From Eubacterium sp. (GTDB lineage: Bacteria; Bacillota; Clostridia; Lachnospirales; Lachnospiraceae): a DNA stretch of 59,209 nt. How positions within the stretch are numbered: the stretch's first letter is position 1; every line of letters starts with the position of its first letter. Both the position numbers and the translations under genes were made by a program. Shown here one piece after another: positions 18,169 to 26,800 of this stretch. The notes beneath the pieces were generated by a model that had not been told where the DNA came from, did no database searches, and saw only the letters and a list, made by a program, of their open reading frames with translations. The stretch spans positions 1 to 59,209 of the forward strand of contig JAAWJJ010000016.1 of assembly GCA_022796875.1 (NCBI GenBank). The letters are read 5' to 3'.

Positions 18169-19500
18169 TCATTCCAGATAATAGGTCGGTACCGTGCGTT
18201 CGTTGCGGTGCGAAGCGATGATCCCGCCGATGGCCTGCCTGGAAAAAATCCCGGCAAACGTTCCGTTGTATACGTACAGTCCTGGCATGTTGATATAAGG
18301 TTTCCAGGTGCCGTTGCCCCATACAAAGTCAATGTTTTCGGTGGCGTACTGCGGACAGTAAGTCTGGCAGATATAATCTTTTCCGTAAGTTTCCTCTACA
18401 TGGGCAAGCCATTCCTCTTCTGTAAATTCCACACCGGCATAGACGCCGTTGGAAGCGTAGGAATCTAACGGTTTTAAAATGTAGCGGTCTTTGTTTTTCT
18501 GTATTTCACTTTTATCACATTTCCCGTCGCAAAACAGGACGGTATTCGGAATATGCGCGGCTACGAAAGCATTTTCCTTTTCGTTTAGGAACCGTTTCGA
18601 ACGGTCCAAGTGAAGAACATGGAACAGCCATTTATTATGGATGATCTGTGTACAGAAAGAACCAGCCAGAAATACGTTCTGATCTTTGACGGCCTGGATA
18701 AATGGCAGTACTTCATCGTAATGCTTCATAATATCAGAAGTGACGGCGCGCCGGTATATGGCGTCGACAGGGTATCCGTTTTTGGAATATAAAGCTCCGT
18801 TCTCATAAACCAGTTCCCGGATATCACAGACCTGGCAGTGAACGCCTTTCTTCTGAAAGTGTCTGGCAAATTCCTGAAATTCACGCAGCGTTCCGGTGTC
18901 CAAGAAATCAACGATCGCTACCTCCGGCCGTTCTTTTTTCTTTTCATAAGTCCGGTACAGGCTGAAAAAGGTATCCACCCAACTGTCAAACAGTTCAAAG
19001 CTTTGGAGCGGGTAGCGGCGCAGCAGTTCCTGATGCGCGGGGTTGTCGATAAACGCTTCGTTTAAAATACGGTCTTCGTTCATGGCGCTTGTGCCGTCGG
19101 TATTGATTTCACAAAAATAAAACTCTTCGCTGTCTTCCTGATAAAAAATATCAAACCGGGCGATCGGCAGAAGAGAATCATACAGGTTCGGAATCAGAAT
19201 CAGTTCTTCTAGTTCCGGTGAAAACGGGAACAGGCGCCTGTAATCCTCACAGGAAAGATATTCTTTGATGACTTTGCAGAAAATACCGTAGGCAGTGCTT
19301 ACGATTTCTTTAAACTGTGAGATTACTTCGGCCGAATAGACTTTCGGTATCTGTAATGTTTTGGAAGTAAGCCGGTTATTGTAGTAAAGCGGCGTGCGCT
19401 CAAGGTAGGCGTTGACCGCAAAAGCGCCGGCTTTGCAGCTTTCCATATGCCCGGTAATGTATTCATAGTATTCGTTGTATATTTTTCTGGTTATATCCAT
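18169..19500 (-). CDS. ATP-grasp ligase, glutathionylspermidine-synthase-like
   Basis: A 443-residue cytoplasmic protein. The segments CEINTDGTSAMNEDRILNEAF (about 150-170) and NKDRYILKPLDSYASNGVYAG (about 335-355) look like the substrate and ATP-grasp nucleotide sites. The block FVWGNGTWKPYINMPGLYVYNG near the end is unlike classical GshB. It most resembles glutathionylspermidine-synthase-type ATP-grasp proteins. With the glutamate-cysteine ligase 46 nt upstream, it probably adds an amino acid or amine to gamma-glutamylcysteine, giving glutathione or an analogue. ATG 19500 is preferred to the upstream frame because GGAGTG precedes it. The exact product is inference. Confidence 0.7.
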   Translation of the reverse strand: MDITRKIYNEYYEYITGHMESCKAGAFAVNAYLERTPLYYNNRLTSKTLQIPKVYSAEVISQFKEIVSTAYGIFCKVIKEYLSCEDYRRLFPFSPELEELILIPNLYDSLLPIARFDIFYQEDSEEFYFCEINTDGTSAMNEDRILNEAFIDNPAHQELLRRYPLQSFELFDSWVDTFFSLYRTYEKKKERPEVAIVDFLDTGTLREFQEFARHFQKKGVHCQVCDIRELVYENGALYSKNGYPVDAIYRRAVTSDIMKHYDEVLPFIQAVKDQNVFLAGSFCTQIIHNKWLFHVLHLDRSKRFLNEKENAFVAAHIPNTVLFCDGKCDKSEIQKNKDRYILKPLDSYASNGVYAGVEFTEEEWLAHVEETYGKDYICQTYCPQYATENIDFVWGNGTWKPYINMPGLYVYNGTFAGIFSRQAIGGIIASHRNERTVPTYYLE

Positions 19501-19546
19501 TTTGAAAACACTCCATTCTGGCTGCTTTGCGGCAGTTTTGTTTCGG

Positions 19547-20806
19547 TTATTTATGATTGTTTTTTTGGGCATCCTGCCTCATTTTGTCCATCAGCGGAAG
19601 CAAATAATCCTGTTCTTTTTTCGGCAGCGATTGTTTTGCAGCAGCAAACAGATCGGCGGCAATATTGAAAATTGGAATATCAAACAAACGGCTGTCCCAG
19701 CCTTTTTGCATGATCTGTTCGTCCGCTTTGATCATGGCGGCGGCGTCTACCTGATAATCGTGGATGAGCATCTGGCATTTGCTTAAAACGTCGGGACTGT
19801 AAAGCAGGCCTTTTGTCAGCGCAACATAGGATAGTGCAAGCGGCAGCGGCAGTGAATCGGCGCCGCGCACTTCAATATAGTTTTTTAACCGCACATCCGG
19901 AAAAGCCATCGAAAGGATATGCAGGATGTCCTGCCTGGTTAATTGTTTCTCCGCAAACAGTTCCCTGGCGGGCGTATTTCCGGTATATCGCTCTGTTCCG
20001 TCGGCTTCCGGAACAAAAATAAGCGGAAGATCCCACAGGAAAGACAGATATCTGTCAAAGCCGAAAGCAGGATGAAAGACGCAGGATAGGATACCTGTGC
20101 GTACATGATCTACCCGGTTCCAAATATTTGTCCGGCGCAGGTGCATATGGTTTGGCTGTCCTTCAAATACGGGCGTATGGTCGGTCAGCAGTTTAAATAC
20201 AGGCATGAGCAGGTAAGCGGCCTGGTATCTCCGGCGAAAATCCGTTTCGGAGGAATAATCCAGCGAAATTTGAGTGGAAGCAGTTCCCCGCATCATTTGC
20301 ATACCGCCGTTGCCGTTTTCTGAAAAATAGAGGTCCATATATTCGTAACGTTTTTTCGGTATGAGCGGAAGAGAGGCCGCTGTACTGGCAGGCTGATACC
20401 CGTAAGTGGTGCACAGATAATGCAGCGGGGAAATAATTTCCTCCAGTTTTTTATAAAACCGTTTATAAATCATTTCGATTCTGGCAATTTCGGTCTGCGG
20501 GGCAATGCTGATCTCCAATTGGGACGCCGGTTCCAATGTGATGACAAAATCTTTGCAGGAGAAACCAAGCAGATGTTCCCTGTCTGTCGTTTCGCTGTCA
20601 GGAAAAGCTTCCATCAGTTTTTCCAGAATATATGCAATGCCGTACGGTTCTCCGTAAGTGACGGCAAGCATCGTGTCTTTGTGAACAATGATATGCTCGA
20701 TTTCAATGCCGAGTGTATTGGCCTGTTCGCTTTTGCAGCCGCCTAAAAAGTGTTCTTTCAGTAACGCAAGGTTTCGCGATTCCTGAGTATTTGTTTTTGA
20801 AAGCAT
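19547..20806 (-). CDS. glutamate-cysteine ligase (GCS2/plant-type)
   Basis: Joins glutamate and cysteine through the gamma-carboxyl, the first step of glutathione-type thiol synthesis. 419 residues, GCS2/EgtA-type. Visible family blocks are TLGIEIEHI near residue 32, EPASQLEISIAPQ near 114, MMRGTASTQISLDYSSETDFRRRYQAAYLL (about 180-210), NHMHLRRTNIWNRVD and the signature YIEVRGADSLPLP (about 315-327). Plant and actinobacterial members share these. Clostridia more often use the fused GshF, so a separate plant-type ligase is notable. SD AAAGGAG precedes the ATG. It is the fourth gene of a minus-strand run that begins at 24532. Confidence 0.85.
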   Translation of the reverse strand: MLSKTNTQESRNLALLKEHFLGGCKSEQANTLGIEIEHIIVHKDTMLAVTYGEPYGIAYILEKLMEAFPDSETTDREHLLGFSCKDFVITLEPASQLEISIAPQTEIARIEMIYKRFYKKLEEIISPLHYLCTTYGYQPASTAASLPLIPKKRYEYMDLYFSENGNGGMQMMRGTASTQISLDYSSETDFRRRYQAAYLLMPVFKLLTDHTPVFEGQPNHMHLRRTNIWNRVDHVRTGILSCVFHPAFGFDRYLSFLWDLPLIFVPEADGTERYTGNTPARELFAEKQLTRQDILHILSMAFPDVRLKNYIEVRGADSLPLPLALSYVALTKGLLYSPDVLSKCQMLIHDYQVDAAAMIKADEQIMQKGWDSRLFDIPIFNIAADLFAAAKQSLPKKEQDYLLPLMDKMRQDAQKNNHK

Positions 20807-20846
20807 GAGTTGCTCCTTTATATACTGTGATCCTTTTCGTTATGGT

Positions 20847-21779
20847 TTATGGTAAGACGAGCGACAACACCGTCATCAGACAAAAACTGATAAGGATAAA
20901 TAACGAGTTGGCGCAGCTTGCTTTGGAGCCGTTGGCATGGCACATATCCGTATAAATAGGCGCTAAAGCCCCGATCGGACAGCACAGGACGATCATGGCA
21001 GTTTTTTTGATTTCCCAGCCGAAAGGCATACAAAAAGAAACAAAAGCCATGCCGGCAGCGCAGAAAACAAGTTTTGCTCCAATCAGTTTAAAAATACTTT
21101 TTAAAAAAGTCCAGTCTGCTTTAAATTCAAACATGGTTCCAAGCATCGCCATAGACAGAAAAGCGCTTGCATTGGAAAGCGGGGAGAGAAAAGTGCCTAC
21201 GCTTTCCGGTACATGGATATGTAAGATTAAAAGTACAAGCATGAGCAGATAGACATCCAGAGCGACATTGGAAAATAAACGTCTGCAGATGTTTAAGACC
21301 TGTTTTTTTAATCCGGACTCGTCCGCATTTTCGTCGGTGTGCAGCAGCGTAGCAGTTATTGTATACGCGCCTCCGGACATCATAATAGCGTTTCCGACAT
21401 CCATGATGCAGGTAGGGATAATGGCGGCAGGACCTAAAAAGCACTGTACCATCGGAATACCGAAACCTCCGATATTGATCCCGCTGACGTTGATCATATA
21501 AAAAGCACGGTCGGCTTTGTTCAATTTTCGGGTAAACGCATAAACGATCAGGATAGGAATCAATCCGTAAAGCAGGGCAAAAGGAATCAGTAAAAACAGC
21601 GAAGTATCTGCCATGGGATTGCTGGCGAAACTGACGACGACAACGGAGGGCAGTATAAAATTCATGTAAATTTTGGAAATTGTCTTTGATTCACCTGCTT
21701 TGAAAAAACCAAGTGTTTTTAAGAGAGCCATTCCGAAAAAAATACAAATGTAAGCAATTGGTTTTAGTAATAATTCCAT
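20847..21779 (-). CDS. AEC (auxin efflux carrier) family transporter
   Basis: A 310-residue membrane protein with about ten hydrophobic helices in two halves, starting MELLLKPIAYICIFFGMALLKTLGFF. Family blocks include YMNFILPSVVVVSFAS, INVSGINIGGFGIPMVQCFLG and CCPIGALAPIYTDM. AEC proteins move small organic anions such as malate or related dicarboxylates. Substrates cannot be told from sequence. It lies 40 nt upstream of the glutamate-cysteine ligase gene and 68 nt after telA, so it may carry a precursor or product of that pathway. Confidence 0.85.
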   Translation of the reverse strand: MELLLKPIAYICIFFGMALLKTLGFFKAGESKTISKIYMNFILPSVVVVSFASNPMADTSLFLLIPFALLYGLIPILIVYAFTRKLNKADRAFYMINVSGINIGGFGIPMVQCFLGPAAIIPTCIMDVGNAIMMSGGAYTITATLLHTDENADESGLKKQVLNICRRLFSNVALDVYLLMLVLLILHIHVPESVGTFLSPLSNASAFLSMAMLGTMFEFKADWTFLKSIFKLIGAKLVFCAAGMAFVSFCMPFGWEIKKTAMIVLCCPIGALAPIYTDMCHANGSKASCANSLFILISFCLMTVLSLVLP

Positions 21780-21847
21780 GGGAAACCTCTTTCATTTTTT
21801 ATGCCGAAGAAGTAGTAGGCATTGGAAAATATTTCTTTTGTATTGGA

Positions 21848-23008
21848 TCAGGACGGACGTATTTCCAGCAATTTTTGTTTTAATTCGATTTCCATACGCT
21901 GCATTTCCGCTTCCGCCGCGCGCCGTTTTTCCCGCCCTTCGCTTTGGATCTTTAATACTTCGTCAAAAGTCGAGATCAGGGACTGGTTCGTATTTTTTAA
22001 CGTTTCAATATCTACAATACCCCGTTCGGATTCTCTGGCGCTTTCGATCGAGGCGGTTTTTAAGACTTCCGCATTTTTGCGCAGAAGCTGGTTTGTCATA
22101 TCGGACACTTCTCGCTGGGCTTTGGCGGCCTGTGCAGAATGTTCAATGCCGAGGGCTAACACCATCTGGCTTTTCCAGAGCGGAATCGTATTGACGATCG
22201 TAGACTGGATTTTTTCGGCCATCATCGTGTCGTTATTCTGGACAAGCCGGATCTGAGGAGCGGTCTGAATAGAGATCATCCTCGTCAGTTCCAGGTCATG
22301 GATTTTTTTCTCAAACCTGTCGCAGAGCGACTCCAGGTCTTTGGCGGCCTGTGCGTCTTCCGGGAGGCCGGATTGCTGTGCTTTGGCTATGGACTGCGCC
22401 AGTTCTCCGTTTCTGGTTTCGGTCAGTTTTTTCTTTCCGGCAAGGATATACATGGACAGTTCTTTGAAGTACGTCAGATTGATTTCATACATCTTGTCCA
22501 ACAGGGAAATGTCTTTCATAAGTACGCGCTGATGGTTTTCCAGCGCTTTGCAGACGTTGTTTACGCTTGTTTCCGCTTTGTCGTATTTGGCTTTCATGGA
22601 TGTTACTTTATTGGCGGAACGTTTAAAGAATCCTTTGAATCCTTTTTCCTGATCCGAAATGTCGAAACTTTTCAGATCTACCACAAGAGAAGAGAGCATA
22701 TTGCCTACTTCGCCAAGGTCCTTTGTACGCACGTTTTTTAAGGCGCTTTCGGAAAAACCGGCCATTTTTTTCTGTGTGCCGACACCGTACTGCAGGATTG
22801 CCTGTGAATTATGGAGATCAATTTTGGCAGAGAAATCCTCTACCATTTTCAGTTCCTCGGGAGAAAGCCGGTTTTCATCAAAAACAGGATCTTTTTTTAA
22901 TTCCGTTCCGGAAATGACAGGAGCGGTTTCCGGAAATTTCTGCGGATCCGGGTTCACATCAAAAGTCAGTTCCGGAGTGGTTGAAAAATCTTTTATTTCT
23001 TCGCTCAT
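21848..23008 (-). CDS. TelA-like toxic anion resistance family protein
   Basis: A 386-residue, all-helical cytoplasmic protein of the TelA family (tellurite/toxic anion resistance and cell-envelope stress). Characteristic stretches are SQAILQYGVGTQKKMAGFSESALKNVRTKDLGEVG (about 68-102), KSFDISDQEKGFKGFF and the C-terminal TAPQIRLVQNNDTMMAEKIQSTIVNTIPLWKSQMVLAL. It pairs with the xpaC-like gene 18 nt upstream, the usual partner arrangement in Firmicutes. Its molecular role is not established. SD AAAGGA precedes the ATG. Confidence 0.9.
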   Translation of the reverse strand: MSEEIKDFSTTPELTFDVNPDPQKFPETAPVISGTELKKDPVFDENRLSPEELKMVEDFSAKIDLHNSQAILQYGVGTQKKMAGFSESALKNVRTKDLGEVGNMLSSLVVDLKSFDISDQEKGFKGFFKRSANKVTSMKAKYDKAETSVNNVCKALENHQRVLMKDISLLDKMYEINLTYFKELSMYILAGKKKLTETRNGELAQSIAKAQQSGLPEDAQAAKDLESLCDRFEKKIHDLELTRMISIQTAPQIRLVQNNDTMMAEKIQSTIVNTIPLWKSQMVLALGIEHSAQAAKAQREVSDMTNQLLRKNAEVLKTASIESARESERGIVDIETLKNTNQSLISTFDEVLKIQSEGREKRRAAEAEMQRMEIELKQKLLEIRPS

Positions 23009-23026
23009 TTTCTATATCCTTTCGTG

Positions 23027-24532
23027 TTAGTAACTGTATTTTTCTATTTCCGTTTCTTTTTGGAAATCATTTTCGACAAGCCCTTCCTGTGCCAGTACCG
23101 TGTTCAGTACGGAAATATCGGAAGAAATATCCCATGCCCGGTTTAAAAACAGGCTGTCCAGCAATTTTTCAAAAGCGGTATTTAAAGTATCCAGCGTGTC
23201 TGAGATTTCGCGCTTGGTAGAAGATATATTTTCTCCCTCAATCGGCTGTGAATCCAGGTCGCGGTAAGCGTCCAGCAGTTTTGAAGTGGTAGGAAGGTAA
23301 TAATCCATCATTTGCTGTAAATCCGATGCGGTTTCCGGACGTTTGCGTACTTCTTCAAAAATCCTTATGATGACCTGCTCCATGCGGTCCAGCTTCTGGG
23401 AAATTTTTCCGTTGGATATCAGATCGTTGCAGGTATGGATATGATAAATATATTTTTGGCCGTCGTCCATAATTTTCTGACATTCTTCCGACAGTTTTTC
23501 CGCGGCTTTTTCTTTTTCCTGTTCTTTCCGACGGGCGGCATACTTTTCTTTTTCTGCCATATAATCTTTCCAGGCCTTGTCCGAAAGAATAAAATAATTT
23601 TCGTCTTCGTCCAGATGCGCCTGATAAAAGAAGTGGCAGCGGATCATTTTCTTTAAATCCCGCGCGGTAAATTCGACGGATTTTCCGGTTTGTTCTGCCA
23701 GCGACTGCACCGGAATGGAAATATGTCCGCGGAGTTTAAAAATATACTGTTCAAAACGCCTGTCAAGAGCAAGCTGGCGGATACCGCATATGCCAAGCGC
23801 CAGGCCTATAACAGTCAGGACGGAACAGGCGGCAACCGGTATCAGGAAGAGATGCCACACGGCGCCGGCAATTCCAAAACCGATGACGAAAAGAAGAAAA
23901 GTGACCATGATGAGAAAACCGAAAACGGTCATCAGTATCCCGGCTACCCGTCCCGGCGGATTTTTTGCATAGAGTGCAGGGCCGGCGTTGCTCTGCGGTT
24001 GCTTCCGAAAAGTCTGCATCCGTGCGCCTGTATTCTGTGTCCGTGTGTTAGTGTTCTGTGTCCGTGCTTTTATATTCTGCGATCGTGCGTTAGTGTTCTG
24101 TGTCCGTGTGTGTGATCGTTCCGTCCGATTATCCGGATTTTGCATTTGAGCGTAGAAGTTTTGTGCCCGTTTATGAAATGTCTGTGCCTGAGAATCCGTA
24201 TTCTGCGTCTGTTTTTGAAAATCGTGTTTCGGATCCGAATTTGCGTTTGCCGAATTGGAAGAGGCCTGTCCCTGGCGCTGGTTCAGGTAAGGTATGGTGC
24301 TGTTTAAATTGGTTTTTACCATGGTGATAGTGTCGTTTACCATGTTGCTTACAGAATTATTCAAATGTTCAAAATTGCCGGAATGGATAGCCGTATCTAC
24401 CATTTCTTTAATCTGGTTCCCCGTATCCTTCCAGCCGTTTTTTATGTCATTTTTCCAATCATTATGATTCCGGTTGGGATGATCCCGTCCCGAATCAGTT
24501 CGGTTATTGTATTTCCAGTCATTATGATCCAT
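23027..24532 (-). CDS. XpaC-like protein with Asn/Gln/Thr-rich repeat N-terminus
   Basis: A 501-residue protein whose C-terminal part (about 200-490) matches the XpaC / 5-bromo-4-chloroindolyl-phosphate hydrolysis family. It has two membrane helices (VAGILMTVFGFLIMVTFLLF and LFLIPVAACSVLTVIGLALG) and a long helical cytosolic domain. The first 100 residues are an amphipathic segment starting DHNDWKYNNRTDSG. Residues about 110-185 are imperfect repeats of the type (R/A)TQNTNAR, encoded by tandem 30-nt DNA repeats at about 24000-24115. XpaC and TelA occur together and are thought to act at the envelope under stress. It is the first gene of the five-gene minus-strand run. Confidence 0.85.
   Translation of the reverse strand: MDHNDWKYNNRTDSGRDHPNRNHNDWKNDIKNGWKDTGNQIKEMVDTAIHSGNFEHLNNSVSNMVNDTITMVKTNLNSTIPYLNQRQGQASSNSANANSDPKHDFQKQTQNTDSQAQTFHKRAQNFYAQMQNPDNRTERSHTRTQNTNARSQNIKARTQNTNTRTQNTGARMQTFRKQPQSNAGPALYAKNPPGRVAGILMTVFGFLIMVTFLLFVIGFGIAGAVWHLFLIPVAACSVLTVIGLALGICGIRQLALDRRFEQYIFKLRGHISIPVQSLAEQTGKSVEFTARDLKKMIRCHFFYQAHLDEDENYFILSDKAWKDYMAEKEKYAARRKEQEKEKAAEKLSEECQKIMDDGQKYIYHIHTCNDLISNGKISQKLDRMEQVIIRIFEEVRKRPETASDLQQMMDYYLPTTSKLLDAYRDLDSQPIEGENISSTKREISDTLDTLNTAFEKLLDSLFLNRAWDISSDISVLNTVLAQEGLVENDFQKETEIEKYSY
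24000..24115 (-). repeat. tandem 30-nt coding repeats in the xpaC-like gene
   Basis: On the plus strand the motif TTCTGTGTCCGTG(T/C) recurs about every 30 nt. It encodes degenerate T-Q-N-T-(N/K)-(A/T)-R units on the minus strand. Such repeats change length by slippage. Confidence 0.75.
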
Positions 24533-24728
24533 AACGTTTCCACCGCCTTTCGTTATTTCTGTTTGCTTTTTCTTTAGAGTATAAATTATTTAAACAAAAA
24601 AAACAACCTGGGCAGGAAAAATGTAATAGTTTCGTAAGGAAGAGGGGGAACGTCCCCTCTTATGTGAAAAGAAACAATCCTGTGAAATGATAGTATTTAT
24701 TACTGTTATTAAGGCGTTAAATCAGTTT

Positions 24729-25429
24729 TTACAGATATTTTCTGGATGCTTCAGGGCTGAGATTATATTGCTCCTGGATTTTATCCAGAATTGTCTGTGA
24801 TGGGATGCCTAAATTTTTTAATATAGAAACAGTTCCTTCAATACCCTCTCTTTTTATTGTCTTTGCTTCATACTCTAAAATTTTTCCAACCATAATCGCT
24901 TTTACTCCTTCCTTAACAGAATTGTATTTTACAGCGATATGCTCCAAAACCTTATTCGACATATCAATAATAGTACATCTCGTATATTCACTAATGGATC
25001 CCTGTTTTAAAAGATTTTCAAGTTCATTTTTGATCTGCTCATATTCCTCCTGCAATGCTCTCAGTTTTGCATTGTTTTGTTCATATTCCTTAAACTGTGA
25101 TTCATGGGAAAAGATGTAAAAGGGAATCAGCAGCAGAAGCTTTTTTTCAAAAAATTTTTTCAGGGTGTATTGCTGGGATTTTATTACGTGGATATCGTAT
25201 TCTACAGTTCCGCCAGGTGTTATCATTCTGATTTTCAGGGCATCTGGTGTTAATGCATGATGTCTTAAAAATAAAAATGTTCGTTTGGTGAGAAGATGAT
25301 TTTTTCCTGGCCAGAATAATCCTCCCCAAAGATCTCGTTTATCACAGGAATGATCAGGGAACTGCAATCATTCAGCAGTGTACGGAACACATCATCATAA
25401 GGTGTGCTTGTTATCCTTACAGTTTCCAT
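24729..25429 (-). pseudogene. Rpn-family PD-(D/E)XK nuclease/transposase, internally deleted and frameshifted
   Basis: The N-terminus METVRITSTPYDDVFRTLL...SGQEKIIFSPNEHF (from 25429) and the C-terminus LRHHALTPDALKIRMITPGG...LSPEASRKYL (to 24729) are both typical of the family but lie in different frames. They meet at about 25262-25275 in a T/A-rich ATTTTTATTTTTA tract. Compared with full-length relatives as I remember them, about 70 residues are missing between the blocks, including the E-x-Q/K nuclease core. The gene is therefore inactive. The intact C-terminal 170 residues remain open as a 212-codon frame and might still be translated as a helical fragment. Confidence 0.8.
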
Positions 25430-25535
25430 TGTATCCGCTCCCTTTATTATATTTTACCATATTGTACAAATTTACTCAATCAGAATACCATTTTAGTTTT
25501 TAATCAGAAATATTTTGGAGAAAAGTAACTGCTGT

Positions 25536-25765
25536 TACTTTTGGCGGGGCGGGGAAGATGCTGAACCAAATCACATTGGCCTATTCCTGGAGATTAGATA
25601 TTCAAAAAATCAGGAACCAGTTTCCCGGTTTTGGCAGCACAGTCAGAAATCGACACAAAAAGAGCAGATAACACTTTTATATCTCCAACTTTTAGAAATT
25701 ATGTATAAAGCCGTTCCGTAAGGAAACGACGAAACTGTCAGCGGCTTTCCAACCTTGTAAAAGTA
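25536..25765 (+). repeat. 230-nt dispersed repeat, copy B, with terminal inverted arms
   Basis: The left end TACTTTT..GG..GGGGAAGATGCTGA (25536-25564) is an imperfect inverted repeat of the right end TCAGC..CTTTCC..CC..GTAAAAGTA (25735-25765). The left end also matches the reverse complement of the right end of copy A (189-218). The interior aligns with copy A (24-185), best at TTGGCAGCACAG and TAACACTTTTATATC. A further hairpin, AAAAGTAAC-TGCT-GTTACTTTT, sits on the left boundary (25521-25542). It lies directly upstream of a strong promoter, as copy A does before rpmE. Confidence 0.6.
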
Positions 25766-25776
25766 ATACAATAAGA

Positions 25777-25805
25777 TTGACAAAGCAAAAAAAAAAGTGT
25801 ATTCT
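25777..25805 (+). promoter_or_regulatory. strong sigma-A-type promoter for the queuosine-salvage operon
   Basis: Consensus TTGACA at 25777-25782, a 17-nt A-rich spacer and TATTCT at 25800-25805. The transcript would start near 25812, ten bases before the riboswitch aptamer. Confidence 0.75.
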
Positions 25806-25820
25806 TTAACAAAAGTAAAT

Positions 25821-25863
25821 AGGACAGTTCGTGACCATCCTGTCGTTAAACAAAACTACGGAA
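25821..25863 (+). promoter_or_regulatory. candidate preQ1-I riboswitch aptamer
   Basis: P1 is GACAG (25823-25827) / CTGTC (25840-25844) around the 12-nt loop TTCGTGACCATC. An A-rich tail GTTAAACAAAACTACGGAA (25845-25863) follows. This fits the compact preQ1-I plan of a short stem, C-containing loop, A-rich tail and H-type pseudoknot. The loop bases UUCGUG can pair with UACGGA of the tail. The tail closely resembles the known GTTAACAAAACAAGG-type tails. It precedes a radical SAM gene and a queuosine-precursor transporter gene, the expected regulon. No covariance-model search was possible. Confidence 0.7.
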
Positions 25864-25874
25864 TACAACTATGT

Positions 25875-25908
25875 GCAGCACGCAGTACTCTCTTACTGTG
25901 TTGCCGTT
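25875..25908 (+). promoter_or_regulatory. hairpin in the expression platform of the riboswitch
   Basis: GCACGCAGTA pairs with TACTGTGTTGC around CTCTCT. It lies between the aptamer and the terminator and may act in folding of the leader. Confidence 0.45.
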
Positions 25909-25922
25909 TATTTGCGCACTCA

Positions 25923-25949
25923 AAATCCCGTAAAGCGGGATTTTTTTTA
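25923..25949 (+). terminator. intrinsic terminator in the preQ1 leader
   Basis: Stem AAATCCCG (25923-25930) / CGGGATTT (25936-25943) with loop TAAAG and a T run. It lies between the aptamer and the first gene, so it fits ligand-controlled premature termination. Confidence 0.8.
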
Positions 25950-26010
25950 TAGTTAGTAGGATTTTGTATTTTGTTTATGGTCACTTTTTATGGAAAAGGG
26001 GGCTTTTTTT

Positions 26011-26721
26011 ATGTCATCAGATTTGATGCGTTATTCTGTGATACCTGTGAAAAATCCACGCGAGATCGTTCTATTGAGAGGGAGCGGATGCGTCTGGAGG
26101 AAATGCAGGTTTTGTAATTATCATCTGGATTTTTCCAATGACGAAAAAGAAAATTTCAGTATAAACAGGCAGGCGCTTTCAAATGTGACCGGAAATTATG
26201 GGAAACTGGAAGTTATCAATTCCGGCAGTTATTCGGAACTGGATGAAAATACAAAACGGCTGATCCTGCAGACGTGTAAAGAGAAGAGTATACATACGCT
26301 TCATTTTGAAAGCCACTGGTCTTTGCGCGAAGATGCAGCAAAAGAAAAAGAATATCTGGAAAGCAAAGGGATTTGTGTTAAAAGGAAAATCGGGGTAGAA
26401 ACATTTGACGTTTCCATGCGGGAAAAACAGTTCGTCAAGGGAATTGATACGGACAGGCCGGAAGAAATTGCCGCTTATTTTGAAGAGGCCTGCCTGTTGT
26501 TTGGTATCAAAGGCCAGACGCTTTCTTCTATGGAATATGATGTGGAAACTGCCCTGCATTACTTTGAGCGGGTATGTATAAATATCATGGTGGAAAACGG
26601 GATGCCGGTAAAACCGGATCCGACGGTGATTGCTCTTTTTTGCCGTCAGATTTATCCGAGGTATCAAGATAACCCGCGCGTAGATATTTTAATGGAGAAT
26701 ACGGAGTTTGGAGTTGGATAG
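26011..26721 (+). CDS. radical SAM protein, probable QueL-like queuine lyase
   Basis: A 236-residue radical SAM protein. Cysteines C27, C32 and C35 (GCVWRKCRFCNYH) form the cluster motif, but the spacing is C-x4-C-x2-C instead of the common C-x3-C-x2-C. Later blocks EVINSGSYSELDE and HFESHWSLRE line a small barrel. Clostridial QueL is a radical SAM enzyme that splits queuine to give a re-usable precursor and is encoded with a queuosine-precursor transporter. The gene here is followed by such a transporter and preceded by a preQ1-type riboswitch. ATG 26011 is chosen over 25990 because AAAAGGGGG lies 8 nt upstream of it. The QueL assignment rests on context. Confidence 0.7.
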   Translation: MSSDLMRYSVIPVKNPREIVLLRGSGCVWRKCRFCNYHLDFSNDEKENFSINRQALSNVTGNYGKLEVINSGSYSELDENTKRLILQTCKEKSIHTLHFESHWSLREDAAKEKEYLESKGICVKRKIGVETFDVSMREKQFVKGIDTDRPEEIAAYFEEACLLFGIKGQTLSSMEYDVETALHYFERVCINIMVENGMPVKPDPTVIALFCRQIYPRYQDNPRVDILMENTEFGVG

Positions 26722-26787
26722 AAAGAGGATTCTGTAGTTTGAGTTGGAACAGAAAGAGGAATACGGAGTTTGAGTTGGAACAGAGAG
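26697..26787 (+). repeat. 31-nt tandem repeat, three units, crossing a stop codon
   Basis: Units at 26697-26727, 26728-26758 and 26759-26787 share the core AGTTTGAGTTGGAACAGAAA. The stop codon of the radical SAM gene lies in unit 1, and units 2-3 fill the gap before the transporter gene. Confidence 0.8.
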
Positions 26788-26800
26788 GAAAGGTTACGTT

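Noticed and set aside
25515-25721. 68-codon ORF inside repeat copy B
   Set aside because: Overlaps the element; the corresponding frame in copy A is broken by stops and indels, so coding is not maintained.
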